Below are positions 1 to 8,166 of a stretch of 37,492 bases of DNA, piece by piece. Position 1 is the first letter of the stretch, and each line of letters begins with the position of its first letter. Source of the DNA: Pseudomonadota bacterium (lineage in GTDB: Bacteria; Pseudomonadota; Gammaproteobacteria; Xanthomonadales; Rhodanobacteraceae); NCBI GenBank assembly GCA_021794575.1, contig JAJYQO010000097.1, forward strand, positions 1 through 37,492, written 5' to 3'. A program made the translations under genes and the position numbers. The notes below the pieces were generated by a model. The model did not search any database. It worked only from the letters and a program-made list of their open reading frames with translations, and was not told the origin of the DNA.

Positions 1-108
1 TGGGCCAAGGACATGCAGGGCAATTTCACCGCCGCGCAAAAGACGGTGGCGCAGCGCGCGCGCGCCAACGGACTGGCTGCGCTGGGCCAGTGGACGCGCG
101 GCGCCTGA
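1..108 (+). CDS. C-terminal end of an unidentified protein (partial)
   Basis: Frame 1 is open from the window edge to a TGA at 106-108, giving 35 residues that start WAKDMQGNF and end GQWTRGA. The peptide is rich in Ala, Gln and Arg and looks helical, like the tail of a phasin-like or other coiled-coil protein, but it is too short to name. A perfect intrinsic terminator follows 45 bases later, which supports this being the true end of a transcribed gene. The function is not known. Confidence 0.55.
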   Translation, partial: WAKDMQGNFTAAQKTVAQRARANGLAALGQWTRGA

Positions 109-152
109 GGGCAGGGTTGCTCACAGTCGCGCGGTGCGAGCCGCGCATGCGG

Positions 153-178
153 AACGGGCGCCTCACGGCGCCCGTTTT
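153..178 (+). terminator. Rho-independent terminator after the partial gene
   Basis: A perfect 10-bp stem (AACGGGCGCC at 153-162 and GGCGCCCGTT at 167-176) encloses a TCAC loop and runs into a short T stretch. It lies directly downstream of the 1-108 reading frame. Confidence 0.8.
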
Positions 179-186
179 CGTTCGGC

Positions 187-299
187 TCATGCCGGCTGGC
201 CGGACCCGTCGAAGCGCAGTTCGAGCGTGGTTATCATGTCGTCGAAGTCTGGGCTGTAGCCTGCGTTGAGGTACGCCTGGACGTGCTTGTCAGCATCAC
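187..299 (-). pseudogene. Remnant of an unidentified gene's 3' end
   Basis: On the minus strand a frame ending in TGA at 189-187 reads through residues such as DADKHVQAYLNAGYSPDFDD and then TTLELRFDGSG. It has a balanced, protein-like composition, unlike the Arg/Ala-rich noise usual in non-coding frames of this GC-rich DNA. An in-frame stop lies just upstream and no start with a ribosome binding site is visible. It is therefore either a decayed 3' end or a very short gene. I do not recognise the family. Confidence 0.3.
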
Positions 300-317
300 G
301 ATGCGCTCATGCACTTG

Positions 318-347
318 AAAAGACGCGGCCCACGTGCCGCGCCTTTT
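318..347 (-). terminator. Terminator of the secreted peptidase gene
   Basis: Positions 318-329 and 336-347 form a 12-bp stem with one G-U wobble and a 6-base loop. It is A-rich on one side and ends TCTTTT on the other, so it can act in both directions. It lies 51 bases downstream of the stop codon of the minus-strand peptidase gene, and also faces the plus-strand approach. Confidence 0.7.
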
Positions 348-397
348 CGAGTGTGGCGGGGGCCATCCATGGCCTCGCGCTGCACTGAGCGGCTGGT

Positions 398-2809
398 TCA
401 GCAGCGCGCGCCGCGGTTGCGGCGCAGCGCGGCGCCGCCGGCCAGTGCGGCCAGCGCCGCCAGACTCAGCAGGCCGAGACCGCCGCCGCCGCCACTCGCG
501 ACCGGAGGCGGCGGCGGGACCGCGGCGGTGACCATGCGCGTCGCGGTACCGGTGGTGTTGAAGGCGGCATTGGTGCAGGTGAGCGTGGCGGTGTAGGTGC
601 CGGCGTTGGCGTAGGTGACGGTGACGGTGCCGCTGGTCGAGGTGCCGGGACTGGCGCCGCTGCCGAAATTCCAGCTCAGGCTGGTACTGCCGGGTGCGCC
701 GTTGGCCGAGCAGTTGCCGCTGAAGCTGACCGTGCCGCCGGGCTGGATGCTGACGTTGCCGGCCGGCGCGCTGATCGTCGCCATCGGCAGGGGTGCTACC
801 GCCACCGCCGAGTTGTAGGCGTTGACCAGGCCCCAGCCATAGACGCCGTTGGGTGTGCCGCTGCCGTTGCTGGCGCTGTTGTTCAAGGCCAGGGCGCCGG
901 CCTTCAGCATGTTGTACCCGTTCTGGCCCGGGAAAGCCTGATCGAGCAGGGCCAGGATCGCGGCGGTGGCCTCGGGTGTGGCCGAAGTGCCGCAGAAGGT
1001 GGCGCTGGGCGGATTGGTGTTGTTGTTCTGGCCGAAACCGCCGACGCCGGTGACGTCGACGCAGTCCACGGCGGTGAAGTCGGGTTTCTGTCGGGTGGTG
1101 ACGCCGGTGGCCGGCTGCGAGAACAGTACCGGTCCTTCGGAAGCATAGGGCTCGATGGGATAGCCGCCGCTGCTGCTGGCCTGGGATTGGTCGATGGCGG
1201 TGGTGGTGATCTCGTAGGGCTGCGGCAGTGCCGACTGTCCGTAGATGCTGCCGACCGGCGTGTTGGGCACCAGCACGAAGCTGTGGTTGTTGGCGAATAC
1301 CAGCACCTTGAAATTTTTACCCGGCGTGCCGTTGCGATAGTCGATGTGCAACTGCAGGTTCTGTGTGCTGCTGGTGTTGTTGGTGTACTGATTGCCTTGC
1401 ACCGGCTGCGGGCCGGGCGAGGTCAACGTGCCCGGGCTGCTGCCGAGGTCGCAGTAGTTGGGCGAGGGCGGTGCCGTCGAGCTGGACGCCGGCCCGACGT
1501 TGATGCCCATGTTGCAGGCCAGGATGTTGCCGCTGCTGTCGGTCAGGAACACGTCGTAGTCATTGAGATCGTTGGGCGTGGTCGCGGTCAGCGGCACCGG
1601 CCAGGTGTCGTCCCACTCGACGACGTAGGTGACGGTGTCGCCGGCGGCCACCGGAAAACTCATATAGGGCAGCGGATTGCCGGCGGTGCCGAAGTTCTGC
1701 GCCTGCGTGTAGGTGTAGGCGTTGCTGGTGCTGTTGGCCGAAGGACTGATCGTGGCGCTGATCGTCGTCGGGTTCCAACTGCCGGCCCAGAACTGCTGGG
1801 CGTCGTTGCCGGCGGCGGTCAGCAACTGGATGCCGGGATTGGCGCTGGCGAAGTTTTTCACCGCGGTGGCGAAATTGCCGTCGGTGAACATGGCCACGCC
1901 GGGAAAGCCCAGGTCGTCTGCGACGATGGTGGGTTTGAAGCCGCCCTGAGCCTTGCCGAAATTGGTCAGGCACTGCACGAAATCGACGGTGGTGGCCGGC
2001 CCGCAGAAGCCCAGCGCGGCGCCCGGCGCCATGTCGTAGACGATCTCCATCATCGCGGCGCCTTCGTTGCCGCTGCCGCCGCCGTTGACGCTGGTATCGA
2101 TGTACGGCGCCGGATTTTGGGGCAGATCGCCGGTGGCCTGGTCCTGGGTGATGTCGCTGGAAGTGGCCGGCGTGGTTGCGGTCGCTGGGGTCACGGTGCC
2201 GACGCCGTCGGAAATGATGCCCACCGAGACGCCGAGGCCGGTCAGACCGGTAGCCTGACGGAACTGCGCCGTGCCCAGGATCTGGTCGCCCTGCGTGTTG
2301 ACCGATCCGCTGCGCGGCCGGGCGCCGACCGGCGGCAGGTTGCGCCGCACCACCGCGTAGCGCGGGATGGTCACGCGCAGCACCTGCGGCAGCGCCGCGA
2401 TGGAATACAGCGCGCTGGGGGGTACCCAGGCCTGCACCACGCCCAGCGGCGCGCTGTCCAGCACGCGTGTGGCGCCCAGCGACTGCAGTGTGGCAACGGT
2501 TGGCGCGCCGCGCCGTGGGTCGTAATGCAGGTAGACCTGCACTTGGCCGCTGGCGTTGAAGCGCGCGGCCAACGGGGAGGGGCCGGAGGGTTGCGCTTGC
2601 GCGGCCAGCGCGCGGGTCTGCATGGCACGCGCCTCGAGAGTGCCGGCGACCGCTGCGATATGCGCGATGCGCGGTGCGAGTTTGGTCAATATGGCGGCGC
2701 TCGGCGCGCTCGGCGCGCTCGGCGCGACCGTGGGTGCCATGGCGGCGCTGGCCAGCAGCGGTACGGCGGCCAGTGCCAGTGCGTACTTCAGTCGGTGAAG
2801 CATGTGCAT
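398..2809 (-). CDS. Secreted S8/S53-like serine peptidase with PKD-like domain and C-terminal sorting tail
   Basis: The predicted protein has 803 residues from the ATG at 2809, which follows AAAGGGG; an ATG two codons later is equally possible. A signal peptide lies near residues 4-24. The peptidase core has Asp201 (GIISDGVG), the oxyanion-type Asn335 (TAAGNDA) and Ser609 (CGTSATPEA). Where subtilases have His-Gly, this protein has Glu249-Gly250 followed by APGA at 261-264. That matches the S53-like group with an Asp/Glu/Ser set rather than classical Asp/His/Ser. A PKD/Ig-like domain spans about 676-763. The end is a Pro stretch, a Gly run, a hydrophobic helix and an Arg-rich tail, resembling GlyGly-CTERM sorting signals. 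It is probably an exported or surface-anchored protease; the substrate is unknown. An in-phase 9-bp repeat encodes Ser-Ala-Pro triplets near residue 31. Confidence 0.85.
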   Translation of the reverse strand: MHMLHRLKYALALAAVPLLASAAMAPTVAPSAPSAPSAAILTKLAPRIAHIAAVAGTLEARAMQTRALAAQAQPSGPSPLAARFNASGQVQVYLHYDPRRGAPTVATLQSLGATRVLDSAPLGVVQAWVPPSALYSIAALPQVLRVTIPRYAVVRRNLPPVGARPRSGSVNTQGDQILGTAQFRQATGLTGLGVSVGIISDGVGTVTPATATTPATSSDITQDQATGDLPQNPAPYIDTSVNGGGSGNEGAAMMEIVYDMAPGAALGFCGPATTVDFVQCLTNFGKAQGGFKPTIVADDLGFPGVAMFTDGNFATAVKNFASANPGIQLLTAAGNDAQQFWAGSWNPTTISATISPSANSTSNAYTYTQAQNFGTAGNPLPYMSFPVAAGDTVTYVVEWDDTWPVPLTATTPNDLNDYDVFLTDSSGNILACNMGINVGPASSSTAPPSPNYCDLGSSPGTLTSPGPQPVQGNQYTNNTSSTQNLQLHIDYRNGTPGKNFKVLVFANNHSFVLVPNTPVGSIYGQSALPQPYEITTTAIDQSQASSSGGYPIEPYASEGPVLFSQPATGVTTRQKPDFTAVDCVDVTGVGGFGQNNNTNPPSATFCGTSATPEATAAILALLDQAFPGQNGYNMLKAGALALNNSASNGSGTPNGVYGWGLVNAYNSAVAVAPLPMATISAPAGNVSIQPGGTVSFSGNCSANGAPGSTSLSWNFGSGASPGTSTSGTVTVTYANAGTYTATLTCTNAAFNTTGTATRMVTAAVPPPPPVASGGGGGLGLLSLAALAALAGGAALRRNRGARC

Positions 2810-2966
2810 TGCCCCTTTGAGCGGATGAGCTCGTCGATTGAAATCCCTATTCCGGCGACTGCGGGGCAGTTGACGGCTTCGCCTCCCCAACCGCGCGGTG
2901 GGACGAGTCTAGCGTCATGCCGACTGAACGCCGTGAACGGGCTATGCGATCGCGCCTGCGGGGTGC

Positions 2967-4094
2967 TCAGGCGGTGGCGTGTCGATGGCGGAATACCCAG
3001 ACCGCAACCAGGGCCAACAGCAGTACCGGCCCCAGGTTGGCCAGCCACGCCGGAATGCTGTAGACGATGGCCAGATTGACCAGCGCGCGTTGCAGGAAAA
3101 ACCAGCCCACCGCGATCAGCAGACCGATCAGCAGGCGCTTGCCGAAGCCACCCGCGCGCAGCGTGCCGAAGGCCAGCGGCAGTGTGCACAGCACCAGCAT
3201 CAGCACGTTCAGCGGATAGAACAGGCGCTGCCACAAGGCGTCGGTGTACAGGCGCGCGTCGAGGCCGTTGCCATGCAGGTAGTCGATATTGCGCAGCAAG
3301 TCGCGGACGGCCTGGGCGTTGGGGCTCAACACCGACAGCTCCAGCAGGCGTGGACTGAGGTGGGTGCGCCAGGGTGCCGTGACGCGCACGTCGCGCACGG
3401 CGCCGGCGGCGCCGAAGCGGGTCTGCCGCAAGTCATCGAGCTGCCAGCGGCCATCGGCATAACGCGCGCCGGCGGCCCAGTCCACTTCCAGCAGCCTGCC
3501 TTGCGCGTCGAAGCGGTAGATGCGCACGTCGCGCAGGTCCACGCCGGCCCCCATCACTTCGCGCGTGGCCAGTGCGCTGCGCACGTTGACGATGGCGTCG
3601 CCGTCGCGCGCCCACAGCCCGCTGCCGGTGGCGGCAGCGATGTTGCGCGCGGTCAATGCCAACTGGATGGCCTGCGCGCGGGCCTCGGCGGGCGGCATGG
3701 CGTACTCGGCGTCCAGCAGCGCCAGCACGCTGAGCAGGGCCACCAACGCCAGCGCCGCGGCGCCGATACGCAGCCGCGACATCCCCGCCGCGCGCAGTGC
3801 GGTCAGTTCGTTACTGGCAGCTAGCCCGCCCAGGCCGAGCAGGACACCGATCAGCGCAGCATTGCCGTACATCTCGAAAAAACGCCGCGGCAACGTCAGC
3901 AGGATATAGACAGCCGCCTGTCCCAGTGTGTAGCCGTTGCGGCCCAACTCGCCGAGTTGGCGCGCGAACTGCAGGACGGCGTCGAAGCCCACCAGCATCA
4001 GCCAGGTCAATACGATCGGACCGAAGATGCCGGCGATCAGCAGCTTGTCGGCGCGCTTCAGGCGCGGCAGCGCGGGCAGCCAGGACAGACTCAC
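2967..4094 (-). CDS. lptG: LPS export ABC transporter permease LptG
   Basis: LptG is one of the two inner-membrane permeases of the LptB2FG complex, which extracts lipopolysaccharide and passes it to the LptC/A/D bridge. The 375-residue form starts at a GTG at 4094 that overlaps the lptF stop (GTGA), with GGGG about ten bases upstream. An in-frame start at 4142 would add 16 low-complexity residues and is less likely. The first membrane helix (IFGPIVLTWLMLVGFD) follows the KRADKLL segment, helices 2-3 follow, then a periplasmic beta-jellyroll-like domain, and three more helices close the protein (LPLAFGTLR conserved region). The order lptF-lptG, divergent from pepA, is the usual gammaproteobacterial arrangement. 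Confidence 0.93.
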   Translation of the reverse strand: MSLSWLPALPRLKRADKLLIAGIFGPIVLTWLMLVGFDAVLQFARQLGELGRNGYTLGQAAVYILLTLPRRFFEMYGNAALIGVLLGLGGLAASNELTALRAAGMSRLRIGAAALALVALLSVLALLDAEYAMPPAEARAQAIQLALTARNIAAATGSGLWARDGDAIVNVRSALATREVMGAGVDLRDVRIYRFDAQGRLLEVDWAAGARYADGRWQLDDLRQTRFGAAGAVRDVRVTAPWRTHLSPRLLELSVLSPNAQAVRDLLRNIDYLHGNGLDARLYTDALWQRLFYPLNVLMLVLCTLPLAFGTLRAGGFGKRLLIGLLIAVGWFFLQRALVNLAIVYSIPAWLANLGPVLLLALVAVWVFRHRHATA

Positions 4095-5203
4095 GCGCGC
4101 ACCCCGCGCGGTTGCCGCGCGCGGTGCTGCTGGCGGAACCACAACAGCGCGAAGCCGGCCACCGCGAGCAGCACCAATGCCATCAACCAGATACCACCGC
4201 GCTTGCCGCTCATGATCTCGGCGCGACCGATGCCGAGAGCGTTGGCGAATACCAGGTAGGCCAGCACTGCCAGCAGCAGGCGGCCGTAAAACGGTTCGCG
4301 CGGATTCTGCCGCGCCAGCGGTAGCGCCAACAGCGCCAGCACCAGCACACTCAGTGGCGCGACGATGCGCCAGGCCAGTTCGGCGCGGTCGGCCGGCGCG
4401 TGCGAGCGCAGCAGCGCCAGCGTGCTCTGCTCGTGCGGCGAGCCGGCGCCGGCGTTGCCGGCATCGGCATTGATCGAAGCCAGCGAGACGTCGTTGCGGC
4501 GATAGTCCAGCAATCGCCAGTCGTCCTGGCCCAGCACACCGCTGTAGCGATGGCCATCGCGCAGCACCAGGAAGCGGTCGCCGCTGCCCGGGTCGACGAA
4601 CATGCGCCCGCGCGCGGCGGTGACCAGATCGACCTCGGGCGCGCCCTGCGCGTGCGCTTTTTCACTGGCGACGAACACGCGCGTCAAGCGCTGGCCATCG
4701 GGGCTCAATGCCTGCGTGTAGATGACGCCATTGCCGCCGGGCAGTTCGGTGAAGCGGCCGGCCTCCAGCCCCGCGGCGATCACCGAGCGGTTGGCGTTGT
4801 CGACCAAAGTTTGCGATGCCGCCGCCGACCACGGCCCCAGCCACAATGCGATGGCGCCGACCACCAGCAGCGTCGGCGTGGCCAGCAGCAGCGCCGGACG
4901 CAGCAACCCGGCCGGCCCCATGCCGGAAGAGCTCAGCACGTGCATCTCGCTGTCGCGATACAGCCGCGCCAGGCCCAGCAGCACGCCCAGGAACAGCGCT
5001 ACCGGCAGCAGCGCCGAAAGCGCATCGAGTACGCGCAGACCCAGCACCGGAAACATCACGCTGGCCGGATAGCGTCCCGCCGCCACTTTCGAGAGCACAT
5101 CCGAGAGCGTGCCGCCCACGGTCACCACCAGCAGCAGCGCCGCGCTGCCCAGTGTGCCGAAAGCCAGTTCCTTCAGCAGATAGCGATCGAGGATGCGCAA
5201 CAT
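4091..5203 (-). CDS. lptF: LPS export ABC transporter permease LptF
   Basis: LptF is the partner permease of LptG in the lipopolysaccharide extraction complex. The 370-residue protein begins MLRILDRYLLKELAFG, with the typical amphipathic start and first helix. Two further helices, a large periplasmic domain (about 130-265) and three C-terminal helices (LSVLVLALLALPLARQNPRE region) follow. Length and layout match the YjgP/YjgQ family. The gene is divergent from pepA across 88 bases and overlaps lptG by four bases, so the two permeases are probably made in equal amounts. Confidence 0.93.
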   Translation of the reverse strand: MLRILDRYLLKELAFGTLGSAALLLVVTVGGTLSDVLSKVAAGRYPASVMFPVLGLRVLDALSALLPVALFLGVLLGLARLYRDSEMHVLSSSGMGPAGLLRPALLLATPTLLVVGAIALWLGPWSAAASQTLVDNANRSVIAAGLEAGRFTELPGGNGVIYTQALSPDGQRLTRVFVASEKAHAQGAPEVDLVTAARGRMFVDPGSGDRFLVLRDGHRYSGVLGQDDWRLLDYRRNDVSLASINADAGNAGAGSPHEQSTLALLRSHAPADRAELAWRIVAPLSVLVLALLALPLARQNPREPFYGRLLLAVLAYLVFANALGIGRAEIMSGKRGGIWLMALVLLAVAGFALLWFRQQHRARQPRGVRA

Positions 5204-5207
5204 CGAC

Positions 5208-5213
5208 TAAAAT
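5208..5213 (+). promoter_or_regulatory. Possible -10 element of pepA
   Basis: TAAAAT lies in the short lptF-pepA divergent region and matches five of six bases of the sigma-70 -10 consensus. No good -35 is seen at 17 bases upstream. Transcription would begin near 5220 and leave a leader of about 70 bases before the pepA start. Confidence 0.35.
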
Positions 5214-5291
5214 CGGACCGTGCCGCGATGCGGCTTCATCCGCAAAGTCTAGCCCGTGCCAGCGTGCGCGGGCCTTCCTGGAGCATTGCCC

Positions 5292-6776
5292 ATGAGCGTT
5301 GAATTCAGTCTCGACAGCCTCGCTGCCGAAACTTGCGAGGCCGGCTGCATCGTCGTCGGCGTCCACGAAAAAGGCGTACTGGGCGCCACCGCGCAGCGCG
5401 TCGACGCCGCCAGCGGCGGCCTGATCGCGCGCCTTGCCGCCAGCGGCGACTGCACCGGCAAGGCCGGCAGCAGCCTGCTGCTGCATGCGCTGCCAGGCGT
5501 GCGTGCCGAGCGCGTGCTGCTGGTGGGGCTGGGCGCGGAAGGGCCGCTGGAACCCGCGCGCTACCAGCGCGCCGCGCTGGAAGCGGCGCGCGCGCTGGCG
5601 GCATCGCCCGCGCAATTGGCGGTGAGCTTTCTGGGCGAGACCGAAGTAACCGGCAAGGACGGTGCCTGGAAGTTGCGCACGCTGGCGCTGGCCATCGTGC
5701 AGCATGCCTACCGTTACACCGCCACGCTGAAGCCGCAGGGGCCGAGCGTGCGCCTGGCGCGTGTGGTGTTCGCGGCCGAAGCCGCCGCGGCGCGCGGCCT
5801 CGATCAGGCGCGCGCCATCGGCATCGGCAGTGATTTCGCGCGCGAGCTGGCCAACCTGCCGCCCAACGTCTGCAACCCGGCTTATCTCGCCGAGCGCGCG
5901 CGGCAACTGGCCGCCGGGCATGCCGGCGTCAGCGTCGAGATCCTCGAGCGCGCCGACATGGAAAAACTCGGCATGGGCTCGCTGCTGGCGGTGGCGCGCG
6001 GTTCGGCCAATCCGCCCAAGCTGATCGTGCTGCGCTGGAACGGCGGCGGCGCGGCGAAGCCTTACGCGCTGGTGGGCAAGGGCATCACCTTCGATACCGG
6101 CGGCATCAACCTCAAGGTGCAGGGCGGCATCGAGGAGATGAAATACGACATGGGCGGCGCCGCCGGCGTGCTGGGCGCGTTTCTGGCCGCGGTGGAGCTG
6201 CAGCTGCCGATCAATCTGGTGTGCGTGGCGGCGGCGGTGGAGAACATGCCCGATGGCGATGCCTACCGGCCCAGCGACGTGCTGACCACGATGTCCGGCA
6301 AGACCGTCGAAGTGCTCAACACCGACGCCGAGGGTCGCCTGATCCTGTGCGACGCGCTGACTTTCGTGCAGCGCTTCGAGCCGCAGGCGATCGTCGATGC
6401 CGCCACGCTGACCGGCGCCTGCGTGATCGCGCTAGGCAAGCATGCCTCGGGACTGATGAGCAAGCATGACGATCTCGCGGCCGAGCTGCTGGCCGCCGGC
6501 GAGGACACGCTGGACCGCGCCTGGCGTCTGCCGCTGTGGGACGACTACCAGAGCCAGCTGGAGAGTGCTTTCGCCGACTTCGCCAACATCGGCGGCAAGG
6601 GCGCCGGCGCGATCACCGCCGGCTGTTTCCTGGCGCGCTTCGCCGAGGGGCAGCGCTGGGCGCACCTGGATATCGCCGGCACCGCCTGGAACGAGGGCCG
6701 CAAGGGCATGGCCACCGGCCGCCCGGTGCCGCTGCTGGCGCAGTGGCTGATCGACCGCGCGCAACAGGCGGCGTGA
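5292..6776 (+). CDS. pepA: Leucyl aminopeptidase PepA (M17)
   Basis: This is a cytosolic, two-metal M17 aminopeptidase that removes N-terminal residues, preferring Leu; in E. coli PepA it also binds DNA at cer sites and carAB. The ATG at 5292 is preceded by GGAG at 5280-5283 with an 8-base spacer, giving 494 residues, close to the family norm. An upstream in-frame start at 5256 lacks a site. Visible motifs include [13 protein letters not shown] (Lys and Asp ligands), [11 protein letters not shown] and the family signature NTDAEGRL, carrying the metal-binding Asp and Glu. In many gammaproteobacteria holC and valS follow; here a decayed transposase and heptose genes do. Confidence 0.95.
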   Translation: MSVEFSLDSLAAETCEAGCIVVGVHEKGVLGATAQRVDAASGGLIARLAASGDCTGKAGSSLLLHALPGVRAERVLLVGLGAEGPLEPARYQRAALEAARALAASPAQLAVSFLGETEVTGKDGAWKLRTLALAIVQHAYRYTATLKPQGPSVRLARVVFAAEAAAARGLDQARAIGIGSDFARELANLPPNVCNPAYLAERARQLAAGHAGVSVEILERADMEKLGMGSLLAVARGSANPPKLIVLRWNGGGAAKPYALVGKGITFDTGGINLKVQGGIEEMKYDMGGAAGVLGAFLAAVELQLPINLVCVAAAVENMPDGDAYRPSDVLTTMSGKTVEVLNTDAEGRLILCDALTFVQRFEPQAIVDAATLTGACVIALGKHASGLMSKHDDLAAELLAAGEDTLDRAWRLPLWDDYQSQLESAFADFANIGGKGAGAITAGCFLARFAEGQRWAHLDIAGTAWNEGRKGMATGRPVPLLAQWLIDRAQQAA

Positions 6777-7042
6777 GGTCTTTCTGCGCGGCGCCGCCGG
6801 CGTTACGCGCCGCGCGACCGCCTGGCGCGGCGATCGGTCGCTATCGTCTGCACCGCCGCTGCTGATGCGCGTGGCGGCTGCGCCCGGCGTCGGCGGGTAG
6901 GAACGGCTCGGTATCAGTCCGCGCCATAACAGGCGGTCGTATCTCTAGCGTGGGGATGCGGTGCGCGCGTGTCCAGAGCAGTTTGCGAAATCTCCCCACG
7001 CCGCCGCTGTCGAAGTGAAGTGACTCGCTCGGAGCTTGCAGC
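6777..7042 (+). other. Non-coding gap after pepA, with hairpins
   Basis: No convincing gene is present. A 9-bp GC stem (6786-6794 with 6807-6815) follows the pepA stop but has no T run, so it is only a weak terminator candidate. A second inverted pair, GTGGGGA at 6950-6956 and TCCCCAC at 6993-6999, lies upstream of the transposase remnant and may be part of the original insertion sequence end. A GGAG at about 7030 precedes the transposase ATG. Confidence 0.4.
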
Positions 7043-7390
7043 ATGGCTTCCGCCCGCTGGGATTGTTTCGATCAGGAGATCCGGCAGCGCCAGCTGCGGG
7101 CGCCGGGCGATCCGCTGGTGGCGCTGAACACCATCGTGCCCTGGGGCATGTCCGCAAGACGCTCGAATCGATGCGCAGCGAAGGCCGTGACCCACGCAAA
7201 GGCGGGCCGCCGCCGCACGATGGGTGCGGATGTTCAAGGTGCTGGTGCTGCGCGAGCTGTATGCACTGTCGGACGAGCAGGTCGAGTACCAGATTGCCGA
7301 CCGGCTCTCGATCCAGCGCTTTCTCGGCATCGACCTTGCCCAAGAGGCGCCCGACTACACAGCGATCTGGCGGCGTAGCCGCAAAGCCGG
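7043..7390 (+). pseudogene. Decayed IS5-family transposase, N-terminal part
   Basis: Three frames together give a recognisable IS5-type transposase N-terminus. Frame of 7043: DCFDQEIRQRQLRAPGDPLV and ALNTIVPW. Next frame from about 7145: RKTLESMRSEGRDPRKGG. Third frame from about 7224: MFKVLVLRELYALSDEQVEY, QIADRLSIQRFLGID and DYTAIW. The DEQ.EYQI.DRLS..RFL pattern is typical of the family's N-terminal domain. At least two frameshifts (near 7143 and 7220) separate the blocks, and homology stops after DYTAIW, so the DDE catalytic core is missing. No matching right-hand inverted repeat was seen before gmhB. It marks an old insertion between pepA and the heptose genes. Confidence 0.8.
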
Positions 7391-7496
7391 TCGCACAGAT
7401 GACGCCACCATGCCGCCGCGAGACCGTGCCGCAGCGTCGCCCGCGGCTCGGATGCGGTGTCCTGCGTTCCCGACGCAGCGCGGTCGCCCGCTGCGG

Positions 7497-8057
7497 CTAC
7501 GGCACCAGCGCCACGCGCACGGCATCAAGATCGGCGAACACGCGCACGTCCTGCGCGGATTCTGGCGCGGTGCCTGACAGCAACCACAAGCGCCCGACGC
7601 CGGCGCGGCGGCCGGCCTCGATGTCGCCGGCGCTGTCGCCCAGCAGGATCGAGCGCGGCAGATCCAGATGCAGGTCGCGCATGGCGTCCAGGATCATGCC
7701 TGGCGCCGGTTTACGGCAGGCGCATGCGCGCCGGTAGACAGTGTTGCCCGCATCGGGATGGTGCGGGCAGTGGTAGATGGCGTCGAGCAGCGCGCCCTGA
7801 CCGGCCAGATGTCCGCGCAGCCAGCCGCTGTAGGCGTGGTACTGGTCCTCGCTGTAGTAGCCGCGCGCGATGCCGGCCTGGTTGGTCACCACCACCAGGG
7901 CGTAGCCCAGCGCATGCGCGTGCCGGCACAGCGCGAGGATGCCCGGCACCAGTTGCGTGTCCTCGGGTCGGTGCACATAGCCGTGGTTGACGTTGATGAT
8001 GCCGTCGCGGTCGAGGAACAGGGCCGGGCGCGGCTGTCGGGCGGTGGCTGGAGGCAT
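7497..8057 (-). CDS. gmhB: D-glycero-beta-D-manno-heptose-1,7-bisphosphate 7-phosphatase GmhB
   Basis: This HAD-superfamily phosphatase removes the C7 phosphate from heptose-1,7-bisphosphate, the third step toward ADP-heptose for LPS inner core. The 186-residue protein from the ATG at 8057 has the nucleophile motif FLDRDGIIN (residues about 14-22), VVTNQAGIARG, the cap and zinc-loop region CPHHPD followed by CACRKPAPG, and the Mg-binding LLGDSAGDIEAG motif. These are characteristic of GmhB rather than HisB. An upstream extension to 8447 runs through the divergent gmhA-hldC gene and is rejected. The pair is divergent with 109 bases between starts, so one regulatory region may serve both. Confidence 0.92.
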   Translation of the reverse strand: MPPATARQPRPALFLDRDGIINVNHGYVHRPEDTQLVPGILALCRHAHALGYALVVVTNQAGIARGYYSEDQYHAYSGWLRGHLAGQGALLDAIYHCPHHPDAGNTVYRRACACRKPAPGMILDAMRDLHLDLPRSILLGDSAGDIEAGRRAGVGRLWLLSGTAPESAQDVRVFADLDAVRVALVP

Positions 8058-8166
8058 CGCGGCATTCTGGCAGGAGCGGGCCGCTCCGGCGCCGATCGGA
8101 CAGCGCCATCGCATCCGCGCACGCGTCGTCGTTATGCTGGTGCCTTTGCCGCCGGGGACGTCCGTC

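Noticed and set aside
2698-2730. GGCGCGCTC tandem copies that might be a regulatory repeat
   Set aside because: They are in frame inside the peptidase gene, encode Ser-Ala-Pro triplets after the signal peptide, and need no further explanation.
1187-3079. 630-codon plus-strand open frame
   Set aside because: It lies antisense to the secreted peptidase, is His/Arg/Gly/Ala-rich without any domain, and arises from the high GC content; the minus-strand gene has clear motifs.
4662-5921. 419-codon minus-strand frame spanning lptF and the start of pepA
   Set aside because: It crosses the divergent promoter, has no recognisable domain, and its ends are out of frame with lptF.
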